Below, piece after piece: positions 1-12,428 of a stretch of DNA of 64,000 nucleotides. The translations under genes were made by a program, and so were the position numbers. Source of the DNA: Cerrena zonata (lineage: Eukaryota; Basidiomycota; Agaricomycetes; Polyporales; Cerrenaceae); NCBI GenBank assembly GCA_038087015.1, contig JASBNA010000004.1, forward strand, positions 682,001 through 746,000. The letters run 5' to 3'. The notes beneath the pieces are model-generated. The model was not told the origin of the DNA. It did no database searches and was given only the letters and a program-made list of their open reading frames with translations. Position 1 is the stretch's first letter, and the number at the start of each line of letters is the position of its first letter.

Positions 1-507
1 AGAGGAAGGTCGGCATAATGATAATGCTTGAGATATTCCGATTTCGAGAACGCATTCATTAAGCATTTAGATTTGCTCTAACGTAGTCATTTAGAGTATT
101 GGATAAGTTTTGTACGATGTTAGTAGCTTCTGCCCCCGAGTCGGTGGTCTCTCGAGCCTTCTCCCGATGTATTCGGTGCTCAAGTAGATCCTACAAGTAG
201 CTATTATATGCACTTGAGCTCACGGAGGAGCACGTACAGAAACCTATTTCTTTCATTCTTGCGGGCCAGAGTGACTCCATACTCGCGAAAAAAGCCCCCA
301 CTAATGTGCTTGAATCTCCGCTCGGTCATTCCCGAGTCTCTCTTGACTATCTGGTTTCGACTCGAGACATCTTGGTCATGTAAGTCATGGTGTAGTAGCT
401 GAAGGAAGTACTGTGTATTTTCGATCATCCCCATCTTAAACAACAATACCACACCAGTTTCGGAAATTAACGACATGTCCAAAAACTCTCCCTTCCGTCA
501 TCCAAGT

Positions 508-3073
508 ATGAGAGGCTACTTTGTATACGGCGGTAGTGAGTACTATCAATATTGTCATGATGAATCGTTTGCCATTAACGGAACATTGCATACCAGTGCA
601 CTATTCTCCAGGCCATCGCAGATGCGAGATTGAAGGTCCAAAGACTAAGTGGGAAGTTCGGCATGATTGGACTTTGATCATTCCAGAAAATGACGAATTT
701 ATTCTATTCGGAGTATGGATCCAGGACCACCCACTTCGTAAGGTACTTGAAACCGAAAGACCATGCTGCAGTGATCTAGCTTTACATTTGGAAAATATGT
801 GTGAACTATGGATGGATAGCGAGGCAATCGGGCCAATCGCAATCCCTTCTCAATATTCTCTCAAGTTGGTGCGCTGACTTTCTATTGCATCTGATGCAAC
901 CTATTTTAATTCATTCTCATAGGATACGAATCAACGATTACTATTGAGTTCCATAACATCTTCCGACACAATGGGGGAAGACATTGAGCTACTTATGTTG
1001 AAGATCGTACTACAGTACACCCAACGATTTACGGAGATACATGTGATGAATTACGAAGTGAAAGGCGTCGTTACTCATATGAGGAGAGTTCCTGAAGGTG
1101 GCTCCCCACCGTCTCCTGATATCTTCTTGGAAGTGGGCCTTCCTTTGACCCCTAGATCTCATATACAAGCCATTTTACGACTCATGAGGTGTCCTAGAAT
1201 GTGTGACGGGAACGAGGATCGCCTTTTCGAAAGGTACATCAAGGTGGCGATCCATTTGCTCTTTCCTGAAGAAGATGTATATCTTGTCGAGTATGTGGCA
1301 ATGTGTATAACTACATGATTATTGCTAATTCTAATTTATCTCAAGAAATTCCGACGACGAGTTGAAAAAACTCCGGCTTTCCAACAAGCAGCCTCTGGTT
1401 CTAACTGGTTCGCATATCTCCTCATATCTTCTGGTGTATCTATGCTTATCTTTAATTCAGCGGGGATGTCGAATTTCACAAACAGGATACGACAACGAAT
1501 AGCCATCATTGCCGAGGAAGTGCTGATTCGCTTGTGCTCCCAGATACCTAAAGACAACCTCCCAGGGAAGCATTGGAACCATCCCATAGTCTACGCTCTA
1601 CATTGGGATAGATATAGGCTGCGGATCATTGCACACTTCATCATCAATCATGACCAGGATAGCCCTCAATGTTATCAGGCAGTTGTTGCTCAGCACTGCA
1701 TCACGCTACCAGAATGGGAAGCCCCAGAGTTGATGCCTCATCGAGAAGATGACATGCCATTAGATCGGTGGCGCATAGTGGCTTCGCTTTTGTATATTGT
1801 CAAGTACATTGACAATCTTAAGAACTTACTTAAAGAAAGATCACTCGACATTATCGTCCCTACTAATGCGACGGTATCAAGCGTGTATGTTATCACTCAA
1901 TTATAGCTTCGTGATACTAAAACACAATCAATCAACAGGACTAGCAGTGTTTTGATGGATTACACTCCTACTCAATCTTCATACATGGCTCATTTACGTA
2001 TGTTCTGGTGTGCAGAGCAAATTTGTATTCCGCAGGATTGGGTCGTAAGTCCAAGTGAGTTCTACTGCATGCAAGAACACACTGATGATGTATTGTAGAT
2101 ATCCGATGATGCTCTTTATTTGGGGAATGGCAAAACAAGTGTAACTCGCCATATGCTACCTTCCCTTGCGAAACTCCTTATCTATCATATCCGAGAGTCT
2201 TTCAAAGGATTGGATACTGCTACTATCAAGACACACTCTCAAAGTGATGATCACATCGGGCCAGACTTTTGTCACGCTACATATGCCCCACGCCAACGAT
2301 TTAAACCCCGACCAGATGCGGTTGACAGGCATCCATCTGAACAGCATTTGGAGAAAGTATACGATATTCTGACACTTGCCACTACCGATTTTAGGGATAT
2401 CAACCTCTTCCTTGCCAACACTTTCTCTGGTTTCCAGGGACTCTCTGTTGATTGGTACGTTTATAAATATGCATAACGATAATAAAGTTGGGATATTTAC
2501 ATCATGTTCAGGCTACCACGTAATACTGTCAGCCAGCCTAGTGATCGTCGTTTTATGGCAGTAGACTTTGCCGTAAGGCACACAGTACAAAACCATGATG
2601 CACAAACATTGAGGGTCCAAGCTAAAGAAAACACTGTCACAGAATCTCCCATTACAGTGCTCTTCGGATTACGCTTGAGAGCCCTTATGGACCACTCAAT
2701 CCGGTTCACAACGGATGAATACGATGAGATCAAGCGCGTCGTAGAGCCGGATCTACAAAGAATATGGACACGGCTGCGACTCCACAAAGAAACTGATGAG
2801 GGGTTGTTGGATCATGCAGCCTTGTTCTGTACTGTCCTGAAATACGGACATGTCTTTATCCTTGCCGCAAGACTCGTGCCGACTGGTAATGACGGAAAGC
2901 TGATCGTCGACTTACAGGTTGTAGAGAATGGCCTGCCTATCGCCATGACCCTAGGTGATACAACCGATTTGCTAAGGCGCATGCGCCTTTGTATTGCTTT
3001 GTTCACATTGAAAAGACACGCCACCCAATTGGGGAGGCGTTTACATCAGTCAAATAGCGAAACTGAAGAGTAA
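508..3073 (+). CDS. Uncharacterised basidiomycete protein, P family member 1 (P1)
   Basis: I do not recognise this family by name. It is a multi-exon gene; main coding blocks lie near 612-870, 930-1290, 1345-1885, 1940-2045, 2098-2455 and 2510-3073. The suggested start is the ATG at 508, because all three paralogues in the window appear to begin Met-Arg on a short first exon; an intron from about 533 to 611 would join it to the long exon. Blocks shared with P2 and P3 include RLRIIAHF followed by a VVAQH motif, a GPDF motif, a segment with DINLFLANTF, and a C-terminal LFTLKRH helix. The protein would be roughly 700 residues, without signal peptide or membrane segment. It lies head-to-tail with P2, only 203 bp apart, which suggests tandem duplication. 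The gene is well supported; its first exon is uncertain. Confidence 0.7.
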
Positions 3074-3276
3074 TGCAGGAGATTGTGTAGTAGTAACTTG
3101 TCACGCGCGTATGTCCATGTATTTTAGACTTCGTACCAAGATGAGTGCGAAGTGAGAACTATTTCCATGGGTGTCTTCCGTAATAATAACTCGGTTACTG
3201 CCACGGTGGTGTAGCTATAAGTAGGCATTACGTACAACCGAATAGACCCAACTTGCATACAACACCTCTGAAGATC

Positions 3277-5806
3277 ATGAGATCCTTGCCAGAACTTGGT
3301 GGTTGTAAGTTCATAATTTATCACACCGATGTTCTGCTCATCTAGACCACGCACTGTAGGTAACTACTCAGCAGGTTACATCGAATGCGAAACTAGAAAA
3401 CAGACACTAGGTTCAGACATATGGACATTCATCAAGCCCATTCCCTACGACGAGGGAAGTGAAGGGGATATCCATGGTATTCATATTCCCAAAAATCCAT
3501 TAGAGAGGCTTGCAGCTACATGCCATGATGAGAAAGCGAAAGCGATCATGAAATACCTATTCGATTTGGCTGAACTGTGGCTCGATAGCGACGCTTCCGA
3601 TCCACTTGATGTACTAACATCCTTTCGTTTAGAGGTATGTTTCTCATCCATGTTCGCATTTCAGTACGCTAACCCCATCCACAAAAAAAGAACGAAAACA
3701 GGTTGTCAGATCTAGAAGGTACACTGGAAGCTTCTGACGATGTTGAACATAGAATTGCACAAATCATCCTGGACCACATCGAGAAAGTATCGGACAGGCA
3801 TACCGCATATTTCAGATCAGAAAACAAGGTGGACACAACTTTCCACCTTCGATGGGTAGAAGCATACAACGAACAACATAACAGTGTTGCCCTGGATCTT
3901 TCAACTAGGAACCGTCTCTTAGCTTTCATTCGCATAATGAGAAATCCGGGACCGTACGACGGAGGGAGCGATTACATCTTCGAGCGATACATGAATATAG
4001 TTATTTCCATGCTATTAGAGCCTGAAGATATATGTTGGGTGGCGTAAGTGTTATAGCTGTGATTAACTATACGTAACTCTCACTCATTTCTCAGTGACAC
4101 TATGACTTGGTACAACGATATAATGGAGCGGGCCGATTTCCCTCTGATTGTGATTGGTATGTCCAATTTGATTTGATGCACTCTTATGTTTGCTTATCTG
4201 CATATTAGCTGGTAACTGTCCGTATACTGCGGTTATACAGCGGGATATGGCGCTGGCAGCCAAGAGCATTTTGGACAATCTTACTAAGCTCGAGGCTAGT
4301 GTCGAGCGCAAAGTTGTTTGGGGCATCCATTGGGACCATGTCAAGCTGCGTATCATCGCCCACTTCATGAACCATACAGATCCGGAGTATCGGCCTCAGT
4401 GGCATTTTTGTCAAGTTGTTGTTGCCCAACATTTTATCTCCTTGGACCCTGACAGCGATGCGATGAGTGACCACACAGAAGATGATACGTTCCTTCAGCG
4501 ATGGCGTCTCACGTGTGCTCTTTTCACCATTCGGCGTGAAATCGAAGTAACAAAGAGCAAGCTCCAATCTCATCCAGATTATCCTGCAAATGAATCAGCC
4601 CAGGGAATAAGGTACCTTTATTTATTTGACCTAGCTTACACAAACTATTTCTCACATACTTCGTCTACACAGGCAGCAGACCAATCTAGATGTCATTCGG
4701 GTGTCCATCACTAATCCATATTTGACCAGTCTTCGACGATACTGGCGGGGTGACACCAATTTCAATTTCGAGATTCCTGCTGAATGGATGGTGCGTAAAC
4801 CCATTACCTAGATGTGAGAGACGCTACTAACAGCACAATAGCCTGAGGTACAGATGCCTATTAGGAAGAAGAGCGTTTCACTAGCAGATATCACCCGCCA
4901 CTTAGTACCGCAGCTTGCAAAGGTCTTGTTAGCCCGTGTCAGACATATTTTAGGGCCTATCCCTAAGAAAGAACTGCAACGCTTGATCTCTAAAGATCAC
5001 GAGTACGAATATCGTGGTCCTGATTTCACTCATCATCTCAATGTTCCTCGTTCTACATTCCCTTGGATTGTATTGGGTGTCGATCGTCTGGCAACAACCG
5101 AGCCTCACCTGACGAAGCTCTACGACGTACTCAGTTTATCTGTGGCCTACGATAGAGACATTAATATTTGTATCGCGGACACGTTTGCCTGTTTATCCGG
5201 ATACAAAGTGAACTGGTATGTATCAATAAATATTTTATAACGAGAATGCCACTCACATAATCCAGGCGCCCTCTCGAATTTCAAGTGCTTACAACCATTC
5301 CCATCTTCATTGATTTCGTTCTTACTCCAGACCCAAAGGATGGTTCTCAACCAAATTCCGTTCCCCATATTCCTCTTTTCTTTGGCTTATATTTGAACAC
5401 TCGAGACACCTCCCATGTCAGAGTATCTACTGAGGATATAGAGCCCGATATCAAGTCAATTTTGGGAGGGCATCTGCGGCGTCTTAACGAAGAGCTGAAC
5501 CAGAATCCGGGAATCCTCTTTTGTTCTTTGGTAGCAGGCCAAGGCGTCCACATATTCGGTGCGGAACTGGTGGAAAACAACGTCATTCTACACCACGTCG
5601 ATAGCTTGCAAACTGAGGATGCTGATCGTGATGCGGAGCTCCTTGAACGAACGCGCCTTGCTATGTTACTTTTTACACTGAAACGCCATGTGTTTAAGCT
5701 CGCAAAGGAATTAGGAGGAGATATGGAGACCCATTCACCACCAGCACAGAGAAACCCACTGTTTCCCGACTCGGACTCGGAATCGGATAAAGATTCTGAT
5801 GCCTAA
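3277..5806 (+). CDS. Uncharacterised basidiomycete protein, P family member 2 (P2)
   Basis: This is a paralogue of P1 and P3 with matching exon order and motifs. The ATG at 3277 opens a 31-nt exon ending at a GTAAGT donor; splicing to about 3371 gives MRSLPELGGS leading into the first conserved block. Later blocks include a segment with YIFERYMNIVISMLLEPED, then VKLRIIAHF with QVVVAQHFISL, a basic QRWRLTCALFTIRRE helix, YRGPDFTHHLNVPR, and EPHLTKLYDVL with RDINICIADTF. The C-terminal part repeats the helix motif as RLAMLLFTLKRH and ends in an acidic Asp/Ser tail near 5770-5803. Reading frames are intact across every inferred exon, so this is the best reference copy in the window. No function is recognised. 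Confidence 0.75.
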
Positions 5807-6628
5807 AATATGGGGCACGTTCAGGTGGTGACTTACACTCGAGTCCCTGGATAGGCGAAGTAGCAGAGGAAGATCCAGGGAAAACGTAGCCTTTGTCGGG
5901 CATTCGTATGTATTTTAGACGATGTAGGCGAAGTATATATGCGAAGGAGTTCACAATGGATTTAAAGTCGGCGAGTAGTAACTTGAGTGGCAGTTTGTGC
6001 AGCCCGTAGCTTGATGTAACACTTATTCCTTTCAGAATCTGTATGCTGATCATGAGAGATATAACATGGCTGAAAGGCTACCCTTTTCTCGGGGCGCGCC
6101 TTGTATCTCCATGTCTAATTCTGAAGTAAACATGATTTATGTTCATTCTTCAAGCGCATACATGGTTGAGTCCGATCATATCGAAGGGAAAATAGTCAGA
6201 GTTTGTACGAGAGAGATACATACAATATCTCTGGTCGTAAACCTTCGTCCGGCCGTGTAATGACGGCTGTCGGCAGCGTTCTGCCAAAAGTGATCAGAAC
6301 GGATAACCATGCAACGAAACTCATCCTTCTACTCGCAATCAACGTGGTACACACTCTGTCAGTAAAATATAAACCAGTGTATGTAGTGATCGTACGGAGA
6401 GCGATACAAAATGGGAAATGTGGGCACATGGTCAGTATTACCTCATTTGGGCTTCTATGAGTCGTTTCACGTTGCACATTGATGACCACATAGGAACTAT
6501 CTAGTGGTGACTTGTGATTTTCTGTCAGGGACGAAAAGACCTCTGAATCCCGAATCCCGACCAATAACAGTAACTGACACGACGACGCCATTGCAACTGC
6601 GTCGCTTCAGGCTTAAGCTTCATCCACC
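5807..6628. other. Intergenic stretch between P2 and the sphingosine-1-phosphate lyase gene
   Basis: The interval must hold the P2 terminator and the lyase promoter. Short open frames exist on both strands, but none has a recognisable motif or a plausible splice partner. I see no RNA gene or mobile element. Confidence 0.5.
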
Positions 6629-9001
6629 ATGACGAACCAGACTCTCGTTCAGAAGAGTAAGATTGCTTTGAACTTCAATACCCCTCTAGATACTCTCAAA
6701 ACATTACTATTCGTCTATGTCGTGCTTACTCGTGCTTTGAAAATTCAAAGGCATCTGCGTGCGAGAGGGATTGTGCCAACGTTGCGTGACGGGTGGGCTT
6801 GGACGGCTCAGGTATGTTGGCGACTTTCTTGTCCGGGAAGTAACTCCGGTTAACCAATGACGCGTAGCAAGCCCTGCTCTTAGTTCTGCGGTTGCCGTCG
6901 ACGAAGAAAAAGGTCGAGACGGAACTTGGCAAAGCGAGATTGGATATCGAGGATAAACTCGTCCCGAAGGGTGACGCAGTCGTTCGCCATCTATCCCTCC
7001 CGGAAAAAGGCAATTCATCAGAATGGATTTCGGACGAGATGGTCAAGATGGATGAAGAATCTAAGAGCTTCACCGACTGGAGACATGGAAAACTTTCGGG
7101 AGCTGTATATCGTACGTTCCCGTCTTCATCATTCAATCGTGTGACTTGCCAAACTATCTTTTTTAGATGGTGGTGATGATCTTCAAAAGATTATCGTTGC
7201 AGCATTCGAAAGATACTGTGTCTCGAATCCTCTCCACCCAGATGTATTCCCCGCAGTTCGCAAAATGGAGGCCGAAGTCGTCTCCATGTGTCTACGGATG
7301 TACAACAACCCTAACGGTGCAGGTGTTACTACTTCCGGCGGAACTGAATCTATCATTATGTCCGTGAAGACTCATCGTGAGTGGGCGAGAGCCACCAAGG
7401 GTATCACCGAACCTGAAATGTAAGGAGTCCAGTAACCTCCTTCAACAGCCTAACTCAAGTCGACTAAATTATTATAGGGTCATACCCTCCTCAGCACACG
7501 CTGCGTTCGATAAAGGCGCAGCTTACTTCGGTATCAAGGTTTATACCATTCCAGTTGACCCTGTCACTCGCAGGGTGAACTTGAAGCATGTTTCTCGGGC
7601 AATGTAAGTGTTGGAATGGTTCTGTCGACCTCTCCGTCTAACCTCAGATGTATAGTAACGCCAATACTATCATGGTATGTTGCGCATACCTACACTGTAC
7701 TACTTAATTTCACCGTATCCATCACTTAGATCGTCGGTTCAGCCATTAACTTCCCGGATGGCTGTCAAGATGATATCGTCTCCCTCGGAAAGTTGGCGAA
7801 GAAGAACAACATCGGACTTCACGTCGACTGTTGTCTCGGCAGCTTCATCATGCCTTTCCTCGAGAAGGCCGGATTCCCCGTAGAGCCCTTCGATTTCCGA
7901 GTTGAAGGTGTTACCGCCATTAGCTGTGACACGCATAAGGTAATTTCCTATTTGAAACGTTCATTTTTATCATTAGAAGGTCCATTTACCGAATGTTTTT
8001 GTAGTACGGTTTCGCCCCCAAGGGTAACTCGGTCATCATGTATCGTGATGCCGCTCTTCGTCAGCACCAATACTACGTCAACCCGACCTGGATGGGTGGT
8101 GTCTACGCTAGTCCTAGCATCGCTGGCTCGAGGTAAACCCGCCTTATCTATTCCTAATTCTTATCTAATTCGGATGGTGGACCCTAGGCCCGGAGCTCTT
8201 ATCGCAGGAACTTGGGCTGCTATGCAGTACATGGGATACGAGTGAGTTTTTTTTTTGTTTCTCAGACCTCCGTGCCTTCCTTCAATTACCCAAATTCGAA
8301 ATCGTTGAATTCAACGAAGCCGACTATCTGTTTATCCCCTCGATACCGATATCGGCTTTCGTACATCCCATCGTTCTAAATGTTTATCTAACTTTATCTT
8401 TCATCTAGTGGCTACCTCGAGTCTTGCCGTTCAATTGTCGGCGCCGCAAAGATCATCGCTGAGAAGATTAAGACCGAAATCCCAGAGCTTTACATTCTCG
8501 GCAACCCTCCAGCTTCGGTTGTTGCTTTCGCTTCGCAGCATCCAGATGTCAAGATTTACGAAGTTGGGGATGCGATGAGTGAGAAGGGGTGGCATTTGAA
8601 CGCTCTTAATGACCCTGCAGCCCTGCATATTGCTTGCACCGTGAGTGAACTCGTTCATTTCTTGTCTCAAACGCCCCCTTCTGGCTGTGTCTAGTTCATT
8701 TCTGATGTTTTGATTTGTGCTATTTTTTTCACTAGCGTTTGACGGTGTCCCATGTCGATGAGCTCATCGCGGACTTGAAGGATTCCGTCAGGCAGGCGAA
8801 ATTGAAACCCTCCGGGAAGGGAACGATGGTGACGTTGTACGGTATGCCGTTTCCTCACCCTTTTCATCCCGTGTATGAGATCACTCATGCATTACCCGTT
8901 TTCTTTTACCTGTTTTAGGTCTCGGCAAGTCGAACGCTGTTGGACCCACTATGGTTGGTCACCTCGCGACTGCATTTTTAGATGCCCTTTACAAGGCTTA
9001 G
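6629..9001 (+). CDS. DPL1: Sphingosine-1-phosphate lyase (PLP-dependent)
   Basis: The enzyme cleaves phosphorylated sphingoid bases to a fatty aldehyde and phosphoethanolamine, the exit step of sphingolipid catabolism, normally at the endoplasmic reticulum. The ATG at 6629 opens an N-terminal part with a membrane-segment candidate ([12 protein letters not shown]). Joined exons then give [48 protein letters not shown] and [11 protein letters not shown]. The PLP lysine lies in CDTHKYGFAPKG. Later come [20 protein letters not shown] and a C-terminal [14 protein letters not shown]. The stop is at 8999-9001. There are about nine short introns, for example GTATGT..GCGTAG after exon 1 and GTACGT..TTTTAG before HGGDD. 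All residues expected for the family that I can check are present and no frame break is seen. It stands alone between the P genes and a long gene-free region. Confidence 0.93.
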
Positions 9002-12000
9002 AGTATGTATCCCCTTTATATATCTTGCTATGTATTTTCCTCCTCGATTGCTTCAATGGATATTTGGATATTCTGGATCAATCTCGGAACTCCGTTGTCC
9101 GACATGGTAGAAGTATTTTTGGACACTATACCCTGCGTGTAACTTCGTTGATTGCATTGATCCTATTTCATTATACTAACACGAATACATGATATATCAA
9201 TGCGTACAGCGCTACGCACTATACCCACCTCTGAGAGTCAACGAGTGCTTCTACAATCAGGTGTTGGACATTTAGTTTGTCGGAACTAACACTACTGACC
9301 CAGCGCAGCAGACCACATTACCCTCCTAACCCACCAACAGCCATCCAGAACACCGATGCTCACTCAGCAACAGGGTCAGCTGTCATACAGGCGTGTCTCT
9401 TTCCTCAATGAACCCGACCGCTGAAACAAACTGGAACGAGGGTCCAAGAATTCAATTATACCTTGCCCAGACAACCTGAGCCCAGACCGTTTTTTTCCCT
9501 CGATCTGCGGATCGTGGCCGAAAACACTGTGCTGCGTCATAGCGATAGATCGAGTCCAGAGGGCAGTTTGTTTTGTTCCGCATGTTTTTGTGAGCTTACA
9601 GTGGTATAACCGGTTGAGCCCGGCGATCCGGCGTTCTACCTTATTTTTTTTGGTGAGATCTTTGGTTCGGTTGGTGTATGAAACCGAATTTGAGATCGTG
9701 CTAAGATCGCCGGGAGGAATAGGACGGAGTTGGCAGGTGGTGTTGGCGGGCCGGGTCATCCGATTTCAGGAGGTTGGAATGTTGTTAACTCGGACTGGAG
9801 ATATGATAGAGGAACCGAGTTGATATGTCGTAAAAATTGACGAGGGATTGGAGTGGTTAGGGGAAGTTACTTATGGGCGGCTTGATAAAAATGTCGACAC
9901 GGAATTGAGGAGGAACAAGCAACCCTAGGAGAAGGGTGGAGTTGGAAACAAGAACCTGTGTGGTATTGCAGTAGTAGCAGTTGTTTGACAGGACGTCGAT
10001 GCATGATGCATGATGTATCAAAAGTTGTCCGTACTCTTCGTGAGGTATATATGCCGCACTTGGGTGATCTGCGATAGCGTGTTTCTGGGACCTTGATACC
10101 GCTTGGCAGAAGTATCTTTGTCAGCGGAGAATTGTTGGATCAGGTAGAGGCATTGTCGGTACTATCTATAGAAGTCCGTTGGGAACAAAGGGGGATAGGT
10201 TGCCGAGGAAGAGAAGCAGGGAGGCACTGAGACGGCAGATACCTTATCTGTGCGGCAGCGAGATTATGTGACTGCTTAACCTTTACGGTGTACGCCTGAT
10301 TTGGACAAAGGGGACAACTGGGGCGGATACTGTTGTACCCTGGATTATGCAGGAAGTTTCGAGAAGATCGTGGAAGATGTTCTAGGCAGTCTATGCATTT
10401 CTGGGAAGGAATGGTGTGCGTAGAGGATTAGTAAGGAAATTTACTTACTCTTTGTAACGTAGCTTCTTTAAGTCTAAGTATATTCATGCGTTTTCTTGTC
10501 GTTGTTGCTCGGCTTGGGATTCCGAAGGAGAAGTGCGGTATATGCATTGCCACTAGTAGGGGACACGTATAACATGAAGGACGTGTAGATGTATGTTCAT
10601 GGTCGCGTAACGCGTCCGACGACTCGCCGACAACTTGAAGAAGAGAAACGAAGTCGTAGCTATGGCGAAGACGTGTACGGATTATTCGCCCCGCAAACAA
10701 GGTCCGAATTAGGTGTCCCTAAAAACAACTCAGAAGGTTCTGAGAATAGAAGGGAAGTCGGTAGCAGTAGACAAAAAGACAAAAGCAATCCGCGGATTTT
10801 GGGAAATGGAGTAGGCTCAGCTTCGAAGTGGGGTCGAAGCCAAGAGGTGGAGCGTCTAAAGACAGTGTTGATTTTATTTAGACCAGGTGTCTCGACCGTG
10901 GTCGATGGGTTCAATTGTTGAAGGGACGTTACTTGGTATCAGGGTATCAATATTCGTAAAACAGGGCCAGTTGATGTCCTTTGACTGCTCGATCCGAAGT
11001 GAGACGGGGAACAGGGTGCTTTCAGTGCGAGGTGCGTGCCTACGGAAGGAGGCCTTGCTAGACAGCAAGGCCAACCTAACCTTTGGAAAACATTAACTTG
11101 AAGTTGTCGGACCGAACGAGACAAAGATTCGACAGCGAACATGTTGAAGCGGAAAAAAGGTGTACGGATTGTCGGGATATCTAGACGCGAGCGTAGAAGA
11201 AACATATGCAAAATGGTGGTGAGTCAGAACATAGAGATGAGAACAAGAAAGCAAATGCGCGTATGGCGGACAGCAGTTGACCCGAGAAGTTACCGAAAGA
11301 AGAGAAAATGGTACCGTCAGGGCAGATGCACAAGGTTCCACAATTCAGTCCTGTCTGGAGCATTGTGGCGTGGATCGAATTGGGAAAAGAGGGACGAACG
11401 GGATGGAAACTCTGAGCCCTGGATATGCAGGAAGGATCGAGAAGGCTTGATATATGGGTCTTGGAACAGATGGAACTGGTTCGGTTCCCAAGCAGGGATG
11501 GTTTGACGACCCTCAAAAATGATGTACATTCTAGGAACAATACGAAAAAACAAAAGGCGGTCGAGATTTTCGAGGACGGTGTTCGGTATCAACCGAGGGC
11601 TGCGCCGCGGCAGCAAAAATTGCCATTGATAATCAGGGGTGGCTGATGGTAGAACTATGGCAGAGAGCAATGACAATGCGGGTCTGGACTTGTATCGCAT
11701 CGATGGTGATATTGACCGTTTTTAGGTGTTTTATGGAGAGTGCGATAAGATAGAACAAGGAGCACATCGAGCGGTGTCGAATGAATCAACGATAATAGGA
11801 AAAGATGACGCGGGCAGTGAGGGAACAATGTTCACGACGATAGGGGCTGCATAGGGTTACATCCGCTGAAGTGTTTGGCAAGGAACTGGAGAGACATGCC
11901 ACATTGAATCCTCAACATATGGCAGACAGCTGCAGACTGCAACACTCTGTATTTGCGAGGAAGGGGACGGGACGGAGGAGAGGGCCGGAGAGAGCGAAAG

Positions 12001-12428
12001 CACGCGAGGATTGATTGGAAATGGACCGGCAGATCTCGCAGGGAGAGAAAGGGATTGGCGCCTGATTGCTCTGGCTCAGACATGACCGCGATCGACCATC
12101 CACACTCCGCCAAAATGAGGTCAATTCTCGGACCCTCTGCACCTTCCACTCTATTTATCTCTCTGCCTTTATCCTCAAACACTCCCCTCCCCTCCCTCCC
12201 TTCACGCACTCTCCCTCCTCCCACCATCCCCGATACACCCTCTTCACTCAGGAACACCCCCGTTCCTCGACTGCACAAGGCGAGTCTCTTTTCAAATATA
12301 TGGTAACAGCAGCCCCCATCGAACTCGGGGTGCTCTTTTACCAGCACGCAGCCGATCAGAACTGACTCTAATTCAAATAGCAGTCGTAACTTCCAGTTAC
12401 CCTCAGGGACACTCATCTTGCTTCCGCC
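9002..12428. other. Long gene-poor region, purine-biased on the plus strand, pyrimidine tract near its end
   Basis: No convincing gene is seen in 3.4 kb. From about 9,800 to 12,000 the plus strand is conspicuously rich in G and A; open frames here are short or lack family motifs. Around 12,150-12,270 the composition flips to a C/T-rich tract just upstream of the arrestin start, typical of fungal promoters. Near 9,999-10,019 there is a small GATGCAT direct repeat. A long 5' leader, a non-coding transcript or an old pseudogene are all possible; none can be shown from sequence alone. Confidence 0.45.
12130..12270 (+). promoter_or_regulatory. C/T-rich tract upstream of the arrestin gene
   Basis: The plus strand is strongly pyrimidine-rich (for example the CTCCCCTCCCCTCCCTCCC run near 12,182-12,200), 160-300 bp upstream of the arrestin ATG. 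Fungal promoters, especially of regulatory and housekeeping genes, often carry such tracts near transcription starts. The assignment is by position and composition only. Confidence 0.4.

Noticed and set aside
508..630. Continuous reading of 508-630 as coding (MRGYFVYGGSEYYQYC...)
   Set aside because: It looks protein-like but stops at once after the region; an intron with donor near 533 fits the paralogues better. The alternative remains possible.
11141..11700. Overlapping open frames on both strands in the purine-biased region
   Set aside because: Composition-driven frames, present on both strands at once, with no family motif and no supporting splice pattern.
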